Positions 1-8,946 of a stretch of DNA of 64,000 nt are shown piece after piece. Position 1 is the stretch's first letter. Each line of letters opens with the position of its first letter. The notes beneath the pieces were generated by a model, which ran no database searches, was not told the origin of the DNA, and saw only the letters and a program-made list of their open reading frames with translations. The DNA is from Pirellulales bacterium (GTDB lineage: Bacteria > Planctomycetota > Planctomycetia > Pirellulales > Lacipirellulaceae), in the NCBI GenBank assembly GCA_022841705.1, contig JALHQZ010000001.1:1426001-1490000 (forward strand), read 5' to 3'. The translations under genes were made by a program, and so were the position numbers.

Positions 1-555
1 CCGCTGGAACACAGCGACGAGGACGAATCGATTGACGACTACATGGAACGGCTCCTGCAGCGGATGCGCGGTGAATCAGCGCCCCCCACCGTTGAGCAGG
101 TGGTGACTCGCAGCGCAACCCCCAGTAGCGCAACGCTCAGCAGCGCAGCTTCAAAGCCCGTGGCGCCCGCTCAGCCTCAATGGACGCCGGTCGTACCCAG
201 CGCGGCAGATGAGTACACACCGCCGGAAGAACCGCTCACCAGCCTCGACGAAATGCGCCGCGGTGGATCAGCGCCGGAAACAACGACCGATATGTCGGCG
301 CTGCGCGCGCTGGCCAACCAAAACGCGCGACACAACATCGGCGTTGCCAACTTTCGGCAGCACAAAGAATTCGCCTTCGTGAAGTTCGGCATCAGCGTGA
401 CCGTGGTCACCGCTGGCGCGGTGCTCGCACTCATGGCGCCTGACCTCCTCGGCGTGCAAATGATCGGCAGTTGCGTCGCGATGCTGGTGGCGGGCTTCTA
501 CGCTGGCCGTACAGCGCGGCTGCTCAAGGAAGCGGTGAAGACGGCAAGAGTTTGA
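1..555 (+). CDS. Hypothetical membrane protein, 5' end outside window
   Basis: The frame is open from base 1, so the start lies upstream and only the last 184 residues are visible. The visible part begins with an acidic segment containing SIDDYMERLLQRMRG, followed by a low-complexity Ala/Ser/Pro/Thr linker. It ends in two hydrophobic helices, at about bases 388-450 and 457-516, then a short basic tail. This suggests a cytosolic or linker region anchored by a C-terminal hairpin. The acidic motif followed by a Pro/Ala linker is something I associate with planctomycete proteins of unknown function, but I cannot name a family. No function is inferred. Confidence 0.7.
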   Translation, partial: PLEHSDEDESIDDYMERLLQRMRGESAPPTVEQVVTRSATPSSATLSSAASKPVAPAQPQWTPVVPSAADEYTPPEEPLTSLDEMRRGGSAPETTTDMSALRALANQNARHNIGVANFRQHKEFAFVKFGISVTVVTAGAVLALMAPDLLGVQMIGSCVAMLVAGFYAGRTARLLKEAVKTARV

Positions 556-679
556 GCGCCGGAAGCGCTCGCGAGCCGGAGGGCGTTAGCCACCGGAGGG
601 CGACCGAGGGCGACGAATCCCCGTTCACTCCGGGGGCTGACGCCAGCCGGTTTGGGGAGGGGAAGGATCTTAAAGCTTG

Positions 680-1690
680 TTAGAACCCGCGTGCGCAGCA
701 CACGTCCTCGAAATCGCGCAGGTGATAGCCGATTTCCAGATAATCGAGCATCCGGCAGAGAGCGCGAAGCGCCACGCCGAAGCCGTCGGGACCGCTGTAG
801 CCGCCGAATTGGCCGCCTCCTTTCACGTGTGGTTCCAGATCGATAAACACACCAGGGATGCCGCGGCGTTTGAGCTTGGCTTCGAGTTTGGGGAGCGATT
901 CGCGCAGCTCGCGGAAGACCAAATCGTAGCCGCTGTCGCCGCGGTCTATGGGGACGAAGTTCTTCAATTTATCCTCTTCTACGTGCCCGGTCCGCTTCAT
1001 CTGGGGATCGCTGTAATCCTTCACGTGGACCCATCCCAGACTTGGTTTCATCGCCAAGTACTGCTCGAAGCATTCGATGGTGCTGTAGCCTTGGCTGACC
1101 AAGTTGCCGCCGTCAAAGATTGTCACCATCGCGGGGTGATCGACTTGCCGATGTAGTTCCGCCATCAACTGGCCGTTCTGGCCGATGAGGTTGGCTTCCA
1201 CTTCCAGGCCGAACGTTAAATCGCTGCGATGCACGGTCTCGGCGATTTTGCCGAGCTGATCGACCGCTTGCGAGAGGTGATCTTTCGGATCGGTCCCCTT
1301 GGGGTGGTAAAACGAAAACCCGCGAATCAGTTTGGCTTCAAACGCGTGGGCTAACTCGCAGGCGTGTTTGACATCCTTTTCCAGATACCGGTCGAACTTC
1401 ACATAGCGGTTTTTCGAGCCATCTTCCACATCGAGCAGTTTTACCTTGCCGATGGGCGAACCGATTGACGAGACGTTGAGGCCGTACTCATCTTCAATGT
1501 GCCGCAGTTTCGTGATCTCACTCTTGGTGAGGTCCATCACGTTCTTCACGCCGCCACCAACATCGATAAACCGCAGCGTGTAGTACTCAAGCCCCAGTGC
1601 TGCGAACGCCGAGAACTGCTCCGCCGCCGTCTTGTGGATGGAGGCTTCGTCAGCAAAACCAGAAAGCAAAACTTGCGGTGCGGCGGGCAT
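680..1690 (-). CDS. Sugar phosphate isomerase/epimerase-like TIM-barrel protein
   Basis: A 336-residue protein of the xylose isomerase-like / AP-endonuclease 2 fold, whose members interconvert sugars or inositol derivatives using a divalent metal. The pattern fits: strand-ending acidic or His residues occur in order, in FGLEVEAN, FDGGNL, WVHVKDY and FIDLEPH, the usual metal-ligand positions of this fold. The opening LLSGFADEA resembles planctomycete members. The ATG at 1690 is the natural start and no signal peptide is visible. It is convergent with the upstream partial gene and precedes queF on the same strand, with a repeat-filled gap between. The substrate cannot be told from sequence. Confidence 0.8.
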   Translation of the reverse strand: MPAAPQVLLSGFADEASIHKTAAEQFSAFAALGLEYYTLRFIDVGGGVKNVMDLTKSEITKLRHIEDEYGLNVSSIGSPIGKVKLLDVEDGSKNRYVKFDRYLEKDVKHACELAHAFEAKLIRGFSFYHPKGTDPKDHLSQAVDQLGKIAETVHRSDLTFGLEVEANLIGQNGQLMAELHRQVDHPAMVTIFDGGNLVSQGYSTIECFEQYLAMKPSLGWVHVKDYSDPQMKRTGHVEEDKLKNFVPIDRGDSGYDLVFRELRESLPKLEAKLKRRGIPGVFIDLEPHVKGGGQFGGYSGPDGFGVALRALCRMLDYLEIGYHLRDFEDVCCARGF

Positions 1691-1716
1691 TGGCGTTATT
1701 CAGGGCTCTAAGAGGG

Positions 1717-1833
1717 GGACGCGGATGCGGCGGATATGCGCGGATTCTCTAAATCGTCAGTTGTCAGTGGTCAGTAGTCAGTGGGAAAAGGATGGAACAT
1801 TTGACTTTATCCGCGCTCATCCGCGTTACCCAT
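1717..1833. repeat. Iterated-word intergenic repeat (GCGGAT and GTCAGT words)
   Basis: The gap between the isomerase and queF holds two word-iterating tracts. One is built on GCGGAT at about 1718-1747, with an inverted partner (ATCCGCGCTCATCCGCG) at about 1809-1826, so it can fold into a hairpin. Between them, 1755-1784 repeats GTCAG with small variations (GTCAGTTGTCAGTGGTCAG). The GCGGAT tract recurs almost unchanged at 39151-39192, and the GTCAG tract recurs in inverted orientation at 22786-22812. Confidence 0.75.
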
Positions 1834-1840
1834 TTCCGGA

Positions 1841-2197
1841 TCAGTAATTGGCCGAGTGAACGGCGGTGACAATTTCCGTGATGCCGCCGCGGGCGTTAAA
1901 GGAGGCTTCGACTTTCATCCAGCGGGGTTGGCAGGTCATCACCAGATCATCCAGGATGGTGTTGGTGACGTGTTCGTAAAAGATGCCGCGCTCGCGATAG
2001 CTTTGCAGGTAAAACTTCAGGCTTTTGAGTTCCACGCACACTTTGTCCGGCGTGTAGCTGATGGTGATGGTCGCGAAGTCCGGCTGGCCCGTTTTGGGGC
2101 AGAGCGACGTGAACTCCGGCTGGCGGATTTCGATCTTGTAATCCCGATGCGGGAACTGATTCGGGAACGTTTCCAGCAATTGACGCGGCTCGGACAT
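1841..2197 (-). CDS. queF: NADPH-dependent preQ0 reductase (QueF)
   Basis: Reduces the nitrile of 7-cyano-7-deazaguanine (preQ0) to the aminomethyl group of preQ1 in queuosine biosynthesis. The 118-residue protein has the single-domain (YkvM) T-fold form. Cys33 in [13 protein letters not shown] matches the nucleophile that forms the thioimide, and Asp40 lies seven residues on as in known QueF. The family signature ELKSLKFY is at 56-63. I chose the ATG at 2197 ([11 protein letters not shown]) rather than the upstream start at 2275, because the extra 26 residues are unlike the family. It is divergent from queC with 86 bp between, so the two probably share a promoter region. Confidence 0.93.
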   Translation of the reverse strand: MSEPRQLLETFPNQFPHRDYKIEIRQPEFTSLCPKTGQPDFATITISYTPDKVCVELKSLKFYLQSYRERGIFYEHVTNTILDDLVMTCQPRWMKVEASFNARGGITEIVTAVHSANY

Positions 2198-2283
2198 ACT
2201 CAGTTTGGGCTCCGTGGAAATGATGCCCCCATTGTGGCATGATGGGGGGAGCGCTAACAGGGTTCCAAATTTCAAACTTTGCG

Positions 2284-3393
2284 ATGAAGAAAGCCGTTGT
2301 CTTACTTTCCGGCGGGCTTGATTCCGCTACGACGGCCGCCATTGCCAAGGCAGAGGGCTATCAGCTCTACGCGCTCAGCATCGACTACGGCCAGCGGCAC
2401 AAGTTCGAACTAGAATCCGCCGCCAAGGTGGCGGAAATGCTGGGCGTAACGGAGCACCGGGTGCTGCGAATCGGCCTGGGGGAACTAGGCGGCAGTGCGC
2501 TCACCGCCGACCTGCCCGTACCGCACGGCCGCGATGAGGCCGCCATGTCGCACGGCATCCCCATCACCTACGTCCCGGCCCGGAACACGGTTTTTTTGTC
2601 GCTGGCGCTCGGCTATGCTGAAGTGGTGGGGGCAGCCGAGCTGTTCATCGGCGTGAACGCCGTGGACTACAGCGGCTACCCCGACTGCCGCCCCGAGTTC
2701 ATCGCCGCGTTTGAGACGGTCGCGAACCTCGCCACCAAGGCGGGCGTCGAAGGCACACTGAAGTTCCGTATCCACACCCCGTTGATCCATCTAACCAAAT
2801 CCGAAATCATCCACCGCGGTTTGCAACTTGGCGTTGACTACGGCCTCACTCACACTTGCTATTCCCCTGGCCTTGATGGCGCCCCCTGCGGCGACTGTGA
2901 TGCGTGCTTGTTGCGATTGAAGGGCTTCGCCGACCTAGGGATGATTGATCCAGCAGAAGATTTACCACAGAGAGCACAGAGGACACAGAGAGAGGAAAGA
3001 GAAGAAAAGTATCCGCCAAGATTTGATCTTAATGAGATAAGTGGGGAGATCGTTGATGCTGCGATTGCGGTGCATCGACAACTTGGGCCCGGCTTGCTCG
3101 AATCGACTTATGAAGCGTGCCTTGCCTATGAATTGTTGAAACGAGGTCGAAAGGTCGAGCGACAAGTTTCGATTCCAATTCGATATGATAACTTATCTCT
3201 TGAGTGCGGATATCGAGCTGATTTATTGGTTGATGAGCAAGTAATCGTGGAATTAAAAGCCGTTGATCAGATGCACCCCATTTTCAATGCGCAACTTCTT
3301 TCGCATCTCAAACTCAGCGGAAAGAAGCTAGGTCTGCTCCTCAATTTCAACGTCGAACGGATGAAGCAAGGAATCGCCCGAATTGCAAACTAA
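2284..3393 (+). CDS. queC: 7-cyano-7-deazaguanine synthase fused to a GxxExxY domain
   Basis: Converts 7-carboxy-7-deazaguanine, ammonia and ATP to preQ0. Residues 1-226 are a complete QueC. The PP-loop SGGLDS is at 9-14, and the Zn-binding cluster is in [20 protein letters not shown]. The frame then runs, without a stop, into a second domain (about residues 245-369) matching GxxExxY proteins, with the signature GLLESTY and a PDDEXK-like ELKAV motif. QueC alone is normally about 220-235 residues, so the 369-residue product is a fusion. The junction is the left arm of a perfect inverted repeat (see mobile element). The ATG at 2284 is chosen over 2239 because it gives the canonical [11 protein letters not shown] start. 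It is followed closely by queE. Confidence 0.9.
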   Translation: MKKAVVLLSGGLDSATTAAIAKAEGYQLYALSIDYGQRHKFELESAAKVAEMLGVTEHRVLRIGLGELGGSALTADLPVPHGRDEAAMSHGIPITYVPARNTVFLSLALGYAEVVGAAELFIGVNAVDYSGYPDCRPEFIAAFETVANLATKAGVEGTLKFRIHTPLIHLTKSEIIHRGLQLGVDYGLTHTCYSPGLDGAPCGDCDACLLRLKGFADLGMIDPAEDLPQRAQRTQREEREEKYPPRFDLNEISGEIVDAAIAVHRQLGPGLLESTYEACLAYELLKRGRKVERQVSIPIRYDNLSLECGYRADLLVDEQVIVELKAVDQMHPIFNAQLLSHLKLSGKKLGLLLNFNVERMKQGIARIAN

Positions 3394-3451
3394 AGCTCTC
3401 ACTTCCCCCTCTTTTTCCTCTCTGTGTCCTCTGTGCTCTCTGTGGTAAATC
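2959..3451 (+). mobile_element. GxxExxY cassette bounded by 34-bp perfect inverted repeats
   Basis: The segment encoding the GxxExxY domain is flanked by identical inverted repeats at 2959-2992 and 3418-3451. They begin GATTTACCACAG and continue as iterated CAGAG/GACACAG words. If the DNA from 2961 to 3449 (489 nt, a multiple of three) is removed, queC reads ...PAEDRNSS and stops at a TGA overlapping the queE ATG as ATGA, giving a 230-residue QueC. This reads as an insertion into an overlapping queC-queE gene pair. No transposase is inside, so mobilisation would have to be in trans. The encoded domain has no ATG of its own near its natural N-terminus ([10 protein letters not shown]). Confidence 0.8.
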
Positions 3452-3461
3452 GTAATTCTTC

Positions 3462-4148
3462 ATGAAAATTGCGGAGATCTATCGCAGCGTTCAAGGCGAG
3501 GGTTTGCTCACCGGCACGCCGAGCGTCTTCGTGCGCGCGAGTGGCTGCAACCTGCGGTGCTGGTTCTGCGATACGCCCTTCGCGTCGTGGAAGCCGGAAG
3601 GGCAGGATTTATCGGTGGATGAGATCGTCGCCGAGGTGGAGGAGTGGGACTGCCGGCATGTGGTGCTGACCGGTGGCGAGCCCATGCTCTTCGCCGAGCT
3701 CCTGCCACTGTGCGATCGCTTGCGCCAAATCCGCCGGCATGTGACGATCGAAACCGCCGGCACGCTCTATCTGCCGGTGAGTTGCAATCTCATGTCGATA
3801 AGTCCTAAGTTGGGTAACTCCACGCCAGACCGCGACACCCACCCGCACTGGAGCCGCCGCCACGAGCGCTCCCGCTGGCGGCCCGACGTGATCCGCAAAC
3901 TGATGGCGCTCGCGCCGTATCAACTGAAGTTTGTGGTCGACACGCCCAGGGACTTGATGGAGCTCGACGCGCTACTCACCGAGCTCGCCGGCTTCGATCC
4001 CGAGCGCGTACTGCTGATGCCACAGGGGACAAGCGCCGACGAACTCGAGCGCCGCTCGCCGTGGGTGCGCGAGCATTGCCAGGAGCGTGGGTTCACGTTT
4101 TGCCCGCGGAAGCAGATCGAGTGGTTTGGCGGCGTGCGCGGGACGTAG
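3462..4148 (+). CDS. queE: 7-carboxy-7-deazaguanine synthase (QueE)
   Basis: Radical SAM enzyme that contracts 6-carboxy-tetrahydropterin to 7-carboxy-7-deazaguanine, the step before QueC. The 228-residue length is typical. Residues Cys29, Cys33 and Cys36 in SGCNLRCWFC give the CxxxCxxC ligand set for the 4Fe-4S cluster. VLTGGEP matches the SAM-binding GGE motif, and YRSVQGEG near the N-terminus is the QueE hallmark. It sits 12 nt after the right inverted repeat of the inserted cassette. With queC and queF it covers three steps of the pathway; queD and folE are not seen nearby. Confidence 0.93.
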   Translation: MKIAEIYRSVQGEGLLTGTPSVFVRASGCNLRCWFCDTPFASWKPEGQDLSVDEIVAEVEEWDCRHVVLTGGEPMLFAELLPLCDRLRQIRRHVTIETAGTLYLPVSCNLMSISPKLGNSTPDRDTHPHWSRRHERSRWRPDVIRKLMALAPYQLKFVVDTPRDLMELDALLTELAGFDPERVLLMPQGTSADELERRSPWVREHCQERGFTFCPRKQIEWFGGVRGT

Positions 4149-4165
4149 CGCTCCGCTGCTAGAAG

Positions 4166-5386
4166 CTAAACGCCGCTGCCTTCGGTTTCCTCTTGCGAAA
4201 CGGGCGCTGGCGGTTCAATCACCGGCGCGGGTTTCGCCGGTGGGTGGCCCTTTGGCGCGAAGACCAGCACCATTACCGCGCCGGCGATCACCAAAATCAG
4301 CCCGGCGATGAAGAAGCCTTGCAATTGGCCCACCAAGCCGCGCTCCCACGCGGTCACGACGGTGTTAATCACCGGCGCGAAGCCAAAGACGAGCGGCATC
4401 ACGAACACCGGCTTGCCGCCGAAGTTGAACGCCATGATGATGCCGAGCGCCCCGAGCGCCCCCACGGCGCCGCCGGCCAAACTCCAGAGGGTACCACTGA
4501 AGTTGTAACTGCTCGCTTCGGCTGCGAACGGCAAGACAAAAAGGTTCGGCACCAGCACCGCAATCGCGAAGTACGCCAGCCCCACGCAAATCAGCGGCCG
4601 CAGGCGGCTGTTCTGCATAGCCGTTTGGCCTTTGTGCAGTGTGGGGCCATAAGCGCCCCAGCAGACGACGACCATCGCGATCGAAGCAAGTTGGAGACCG
4701 AACCGCACGGGGTTGCTTTGTTTTTTGGCAACCACTCTGGTCGGCGTGGTCGCGGCGGGGACCTCGGGCGCTGGAGTTTCCGCGGCTGGGTTAACTCCCG
4801 TCGGCGGAGTTTCTGCCGCTCCGGTATCGGCTTGAGCCACCAGCGCTGCACTCTGATGACCGGATGAAGCGCTCTTGGCTCCTGGCTTGGGTGGTTGCGG
4901 CGCACTCCAGAGCACGGTGACTGCGCCGAGCACGACCATCACCAGTCCGGCCAGGAAGAAGGGCCCGATCTCGCGCAGTTTGCCCGCAAGATAAATCGTC
5001 AAAAACGAGTTCACCACGGGCGCCCCGCCGAACACTAGGGGCATCACATAGAGCGGACTTCCCCCGAACGTGAACGCCAAGATGATGCCCAAGGCGCCCA
5101 GCGCGCCGAGCGCGCCGGCGAGCAAACTCAGCACCGTGCCGGTCATGGTGAACTGGCCCGCTTCCCCGTTGGCCCGCAACAGCGCGAGCGGCACGATCAC
5201 GCCGATCAAAAAGTACGCCAGCCCCACGCACACGAACGGCCGAAACCGGGCGAGTTGTGGCGGCGTCTGCGCAAGCGCCTCGGCCGACGCCATATCATGC
5301 TGGCCATGATGAAGTACGGGCCCGTAGACGCCCCAGCAGAACGCGGTGGCGGCGATGGAAGCGATCAGCAAAATCAAACTTCGCAT
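4166..5386 (-). CDS. Internally duplicated membrane protein, transporter-like
   Basis: A 406-residue integral membrane protein made of two homologous halves separated by a Pro/Ala-rich linker (about 165-225). The halves share WGxYGPxLHxGQ, the segment RP-(F/L)-(V/I)-CVGLAYF, and GALGALGII-(L/M)-AF-(T/N)-FGG followed by MPLVFG. Each half has about four to five hydrophobic helices. This duplicated arrangement recalls drug/metabolite-transporter (EamA-like) folds, but I do not recognise a specific family. It is convergent with queE (17 nt gap) and lies downstream of the large permease on the same strand. Substrate and function are unknown. Confidence 0.75.
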   Translation of the reverse strand: MRSLILLIASIAATAFCWGVYGPVLHHGQHDMASAEALAQTPPQLARFRPFVCVGLAYFLIGVIVPLALLRANGEAGQFTMTGTVLSLLAGALGALGALGIILAFTFGGSPLYVMPLVFGGAPVVNSFLTIYLAGKLREIGPFFLAGLVMVVLGAVTVLWSAPQPPKPGAKSASSGHQSAALVAQADTGAAETPPTGVNPAAETPAPEVPAATTPTRVVAKKQSNPVRFGLQLASIAMVVVCWGAYGPTLHKGQTAMQNSRLRPLICVGLAYFAIAVLVPNLFVLPFAAEASSYNFSGTLWSLAGGAVGALGALGIIMAFNFGGKPVFVMPLVFGFAPVINTVVTAWERGLVGQLQGFFIAGLILVIAGAVMVLVFAPKGHPPAKPAPVIEPPAPVSQEETEGSGV

Positions 5387-5456
5387 AACGATGATTTAGA
5401 TTGGTTTTCGGGTCAGTAATTGCAACTCCCACTGTGACCCAAAACGAGAGCGAAAG

Positions 5457-8400
5457 CTAGTCGCCCCGTAACGCGGCCACGAGTGGCGCGGCGAGTGCCC
5501 GGTGCGTCGCCAACAGCGCCGCAATCGCTCCGCATACGGCCACGCTGCCCACCAGCCCCACCGCAGCGGCCCATGGTAAACTGGCCGCGGCGCCGAGGAG
5601 TTGCGGCATAATCGCGAGTAGTGCCGCCGCAGCGCCGAACGCGAGCCCTAGCAGCAGCACGACCAGATTCTCGACGAAAATCAGCCTCTGAAGTCGCGCC
5701 CCGGGGAAGCCCACCGCCTGCAGCAGCGCCAGTTCCCCGCGGCGTTCGGCGAGATTTTGCAACTGCACGACCGCAATTCCCACTGCACCAAGCAGCAGCC
5801 CCAACGCGCCGAGTGACTGGAACGTCGAAAGATACGCGTTCTGCACGCCCAAGTAACCGGCGAGCCGAGTTGTAGCGGATTCGACATCAAAACCATAGTC
5901 CGCCAGTTCATCTTCGAGCGCCGCAGCGAGTGGTCCGTCGGAACTTTTCTTCGCAGCGCCGATCAAGAACATCCGTGCGCCACTGTCGTAGGGAAAAAGC
6001 CGCCGGAAGTTCGAGTCGCTCATCAGCAGGTCGCCCTGCAACATGCTGTTCGTCATCAATGCGGCGATCTCCAACGTCACCGGTTGGTCCGCTGAATCGC
6101 GGATCGTGAAGCGCTGGCCGACGCCACCGTAGAGCTTGAGACTATACATGGCGGTGTTCTGATCAAGAATCACTGGTGCAATCGGTTCACCGCGTTCGTC
6201 TTTCCCACGATCAGTCGTCAGCATGTCAAGGGGCGACGTACCGTTGGTCGCAGTCAATCCGAACGAGCCAGAGTTAACAACCTCACTCATTCGTTCCGGT
6301 AAGCCCAAGATGCGCGGCTGACGGGTTTGATACAGGTTCAAACAACTCGCGTCCTCGCCGCTATGCACGCGGAGCGGAATGACCTTGCGGTCCGCAAGTG
6401 CTGTCTCGAGTTCATCGCTGAGCCCCAGTTCCAACCGCCCTTCCGGCGAGCCAAGATCGTAGTACAACGGTTGATCGCTGGTCGCGACGAACTCGAATCC
6501 ACCGGTCCCCGCTGTGGTGGGAGCGAGGCGAAACGCACTTGTTGCCAGGATAAGAAACGTAGCGCTCGCGACGAGCGAAACGGAAAGCAGCGTACGGCCC
6601 GAATTGCGCGTGAGGTTACCCAGCGCAAGGCGAAACAGTTTGAACTTCGGCGGAGCCGCGAGATTCGTTGGTTTTCGTAACGCCGCGCGAAGTGCGCCAA
6701 GCAGTGCCGCAAGCGCGAGAATACCGACACCAAAAAACCAACCCGGTTGCGCCGCGGTGCTCGCTCGAAACGCCATCAGCGCGCAGCCTACGCAGAGGAC
6801 GGCGGCGATTTTCCACCACCCTCGCTCGCGCACCGACTCGAGCAACTGCTGCGAACCACGACCGCCCAGGAGCAATCGCTGCGGCGAATGGGAAGCAGCG
6901 GCACGGATAGCCCGGCGCGTCGCCAGCCACGCCACCGCGACACCCGCGATTACTCCAATCGCCAGACTCTGCGGCGTCCTATGCAGCGTGATGAACGGCG
7001 TTGAAATCGCGTCGAGCCACCACGTGTGCAGGCCGTAAATCAGCAGCCGAGCGTACGCGATGCCGAACAGCACGCCGATCGCAGCGCCAACAATCGCCAG
7101 CGCAAGCGCTTCCGCCGTTAACAGCCGTCGGATTTTTTGTGGCGAGAGGCCAACCGCCGCCAGCAAACCAAGTTCACGGCGGCGGTGCTCGATCGCTAGT
7201 TGAAAGAGCAGGGCGATCAAGAGCGCCGCGGAGACAATCAAAAACATGCTAAAGAGTAGGAAGAGCACGTCGAACGGGGTGGTGCCGCTGGAGGCCGCGA
7301 GGCCTTGCTGCTTGAGCGGGACTGTTTGCAGGCCAAGCTCGGCGGGCGTGAGCGTTGCGAGCAGCTTGGCCGCTAGCTGCTCCGCATTTCCACCTTCCTT
7401 GGGCATTAGTCGAATTGCGTTTTCGGTTCCCCAGCGAGTTCGCCACAAGTTGGCCGCGAGTTCATGGGAGATAAACGCTTTCGGCGTCGTCGAGTAATCG
7501 TCCCAATACTGTTCATCCTGCGAGCGGATTTTTTCGACCAGCTCGAAGGGGAGTTCCCAATCGCTGATCGATTTTCGGTCCGTGACGCCTTTGAGTCTCG
7601 GGGCGAAGCGCGGATCGCGTGGCGATCCGGCTAGGGGGACGATTTCCTTCAGTTTAAGTTCAAGGGGTGGCGCTTCGATCAACTCGCCGTGAGTGCTCTC
7701 CGGCTGGTAGTAGCGGAGCATGATCGTGTCACCAACTTTCGCTTGCAGCTCCTCCGCGGCCCACTCGTTCAACACGATTTCATCACTCGACAGCCGGATC
7801 GCCGCGCGATCCGCCGTCAGCAGGGGACCGATTTCGTCGAGTGAATCGACCCCGGTCACCGTCGAGTACGGTATCGAGCGCTTGCCAAGCCGGATTGAGT
7901 TCGCGAGATAAGTGACAATCGGTTGCGACCGAGCACTAAGTTGCGAAGCGCAGGTTACAACGGCCTCTGGTAAGACCAGCCGCTCCGATTCGAGCTGCAA
8001 CATGCCGTTGTCGAGCGATTCGAGCGACAATCCGTAGTCGTCGAGCTGCGGGTGCAGGTTTTCCAGCAACCACTTACTAGCGCTTTGGTCGGTCGGTTCA
8101 GCGGGATTCATGCCGGCGATTAAGCCCAGATTTACGCGCTCGCCGACATCCGCCGCCGTTTGCAGTTCGGCCAAGTTCACGAAGGCATTCGTCGGCGGAC
8201 GCTGCGAAGCACCGAGACCGAACTTTGCCAGGCCTGTCGCTGCAAGTATCTTACCCACTTTCAGTCGGAGTCCGCGGGTCGTCTCCTGCTTCTTACCGAG
8301 TGGGCTGTCGGCCGGCGCTGACTGCTGGAGCGGCAAACGCAGCACCACTTCGCCGCCCAATTTCGCGTCGAGTTCTGCGGCCAACGGCTCCGTGAGCCAC

Positions 8401-8816
8401 ACCTCGCCGCTGGGGATAGCGCCGCGATTGGTCGGCGCTGGATCGAGCCCCCAGAACTCCGGCGTCACGCCCAAGAGATTCACGCCACTCACGCGGTGGG
8501 TTGAATTTCCGCTGCCGGCTGTCGCGGACCCAGGCAGCGCCAGCACCGGCACGGCGGCGCCAAAATGTTCAGCAAAACCAGGTTGCTGCGCAAGCTCGGT
8601 GGTGAGCGCCGCACGGAACGGCTGTTCGGCCACCAGTGCGTGATCGATTCGCCCCAGCCGCTCCAGCGTTAAGTCCCGCAGACTGCCGCGGAGCGAATCG
8701 CCGACCACCAGCGCCCCCGTGAGCACCGCCGTGGCGACCGCCACGCCCAGCACCACCGCTGCGTGTGAGCGGCGATAGTGGCGCAAACTAGCGAACAAGT
8801 ACTGGCAAGCGGTCAT
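5457..8816 (-). CDS. Giant FtsX/MacB-like ABC transporter permease
   Basis: A 1119-residue inner-membrane protein. An N-terminal helix (about 15-40) is followed by a long periplasmic-type region. Then comes a first FtsX core at about 510-650 (LLIALLFQLAIEHRRRELGLLA and helices after it), a second soluble region, and a second FtsX core at about 990-1119 containing NLAERRGELALLQAVGFPG. The ERRxELxLLxAxG pattern after a transmembrane helix is the coupling segment of LolE/MacB-type permeases. Such proteins act with a LolD-type ATPase on lipoproteins, peptides or lipids. No ATPase gene lies next to it here, so the partner must be elsewhere. It lies just upstream of the duplicated membrane protein on the minus strand. 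Confidence 0.85.
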   Translation of the reverse strand: MTACQYLFASLRHYRRSHAAVVLGVAVATAVLTGALVVGDSLRGSLRDLTLERLGRIDHALVAEQPFRAALTTELAQQPGFAEHFGAAVPVLALPGSATAGSGNSTHRVSGVNLLGVTPEFWGLDPAPTNRGAIPSGEVWLTEPLAAELDAKLGGEVVLRLPLQQSAPADSPLGKKQETTRGLRLKVGKILAATGLAKFGLGASQRPPTNAFVNLAELQTAADVGERVNLGLIAGMNPAEPTDQSASKWLLENLHPQLDDYGLSLESLDNGMLQLESERLVLPEAVVTCASQLSARSQPIVTYLANSIRLGKRSIPYSTVTGVDSLDEIGPLLTADRAAIRLSSDEIVLNEWAAEELQAKVGDTIMLRYYQPESTHGELIEAPPLELKLKEIVPLAGSPRDPRFAPRLKGVTDRKSISDWELPFELVEKIRSQDEQYWDDYSTTPKAFISHELAANLWRTRWGTENAIRLMPKEGGNAEQLAAKLLATLTPAELGLQTVPLKQQGLAASSGTTPFDVLFLLFSMFLIVSAALLIALLFQLAIEHRRRELGLLAAVGLSPQKIRRLLTAEALALAIVGAAIGVLFGIAYARLLIYGLHTWWLDAISTPFITLHRTPQSLAIGVIAGVAVAWLATRRAIRAAASHSPQRLLLGGRGSQQLLESVRERGWWKIAAVLCVGCALMAFRASTAAQPGWFFGVGILALAALLGALRAALRKPTNLAAPPKFKLFRLALGNLTRNSGRTLLSVSLVASATFLILATSAFRLAPTTAGTGGFEFVATSDQPLYYDLGSPEGRLELGLSDELETALADRKVIPLRVHSGEDASCLNLYQTRQPRILGLPERMSEVVNSGSFGLTATNGTSPLDMLTTDRGKDERGEPIAPVILDQNTAMYSLKLYGGVGQRFTIRDSADQPVTLEIAALMTNSMLQGDLLMSDSNFRRLFPYDSGARMFLIGAAKKSSDGPLAAALEDELADYGFDVESATTRLAGYLGVQNAYLSTFQSLGALGLLLGAVGIAVVQLQNLAERRGELALLQAVGFPGARLQRLIFVENLVVLLLGLAFGAAAALLAIMPQLLGAAASLPWAAAVGLVGSVAVCGAIAALLATHRALAAPLVAALRGD

Positions 8817-8883
8817 CGCAAATTAAGTTCGTCATGAGCACCCGACTTCACTCGGGGGGCTCATAGTCAAGTCGTGTGCAAAC

Positions 8884-8918
8884 AAAAAACCCCCGGCCAC
8901 CACGCGGGCGGCCGAGGG
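8884..8918 (-). terminator. Rho-independent terminator of the cysteine-rich operon
   Basis: On the minus strand CCCTCGGCC (8910-8918) pairs with GGCCGGGGG (8890-8898), a 9-bp stem with one G-U pair. It is followed by six T residues (8884-8889). It lies 28 nt past the stop of the cysteine-rich gene. Confidence 0.85.
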
Positions 8919-8946
8919 CATTGTAGCAACTCACGCAAGGTGTGGG

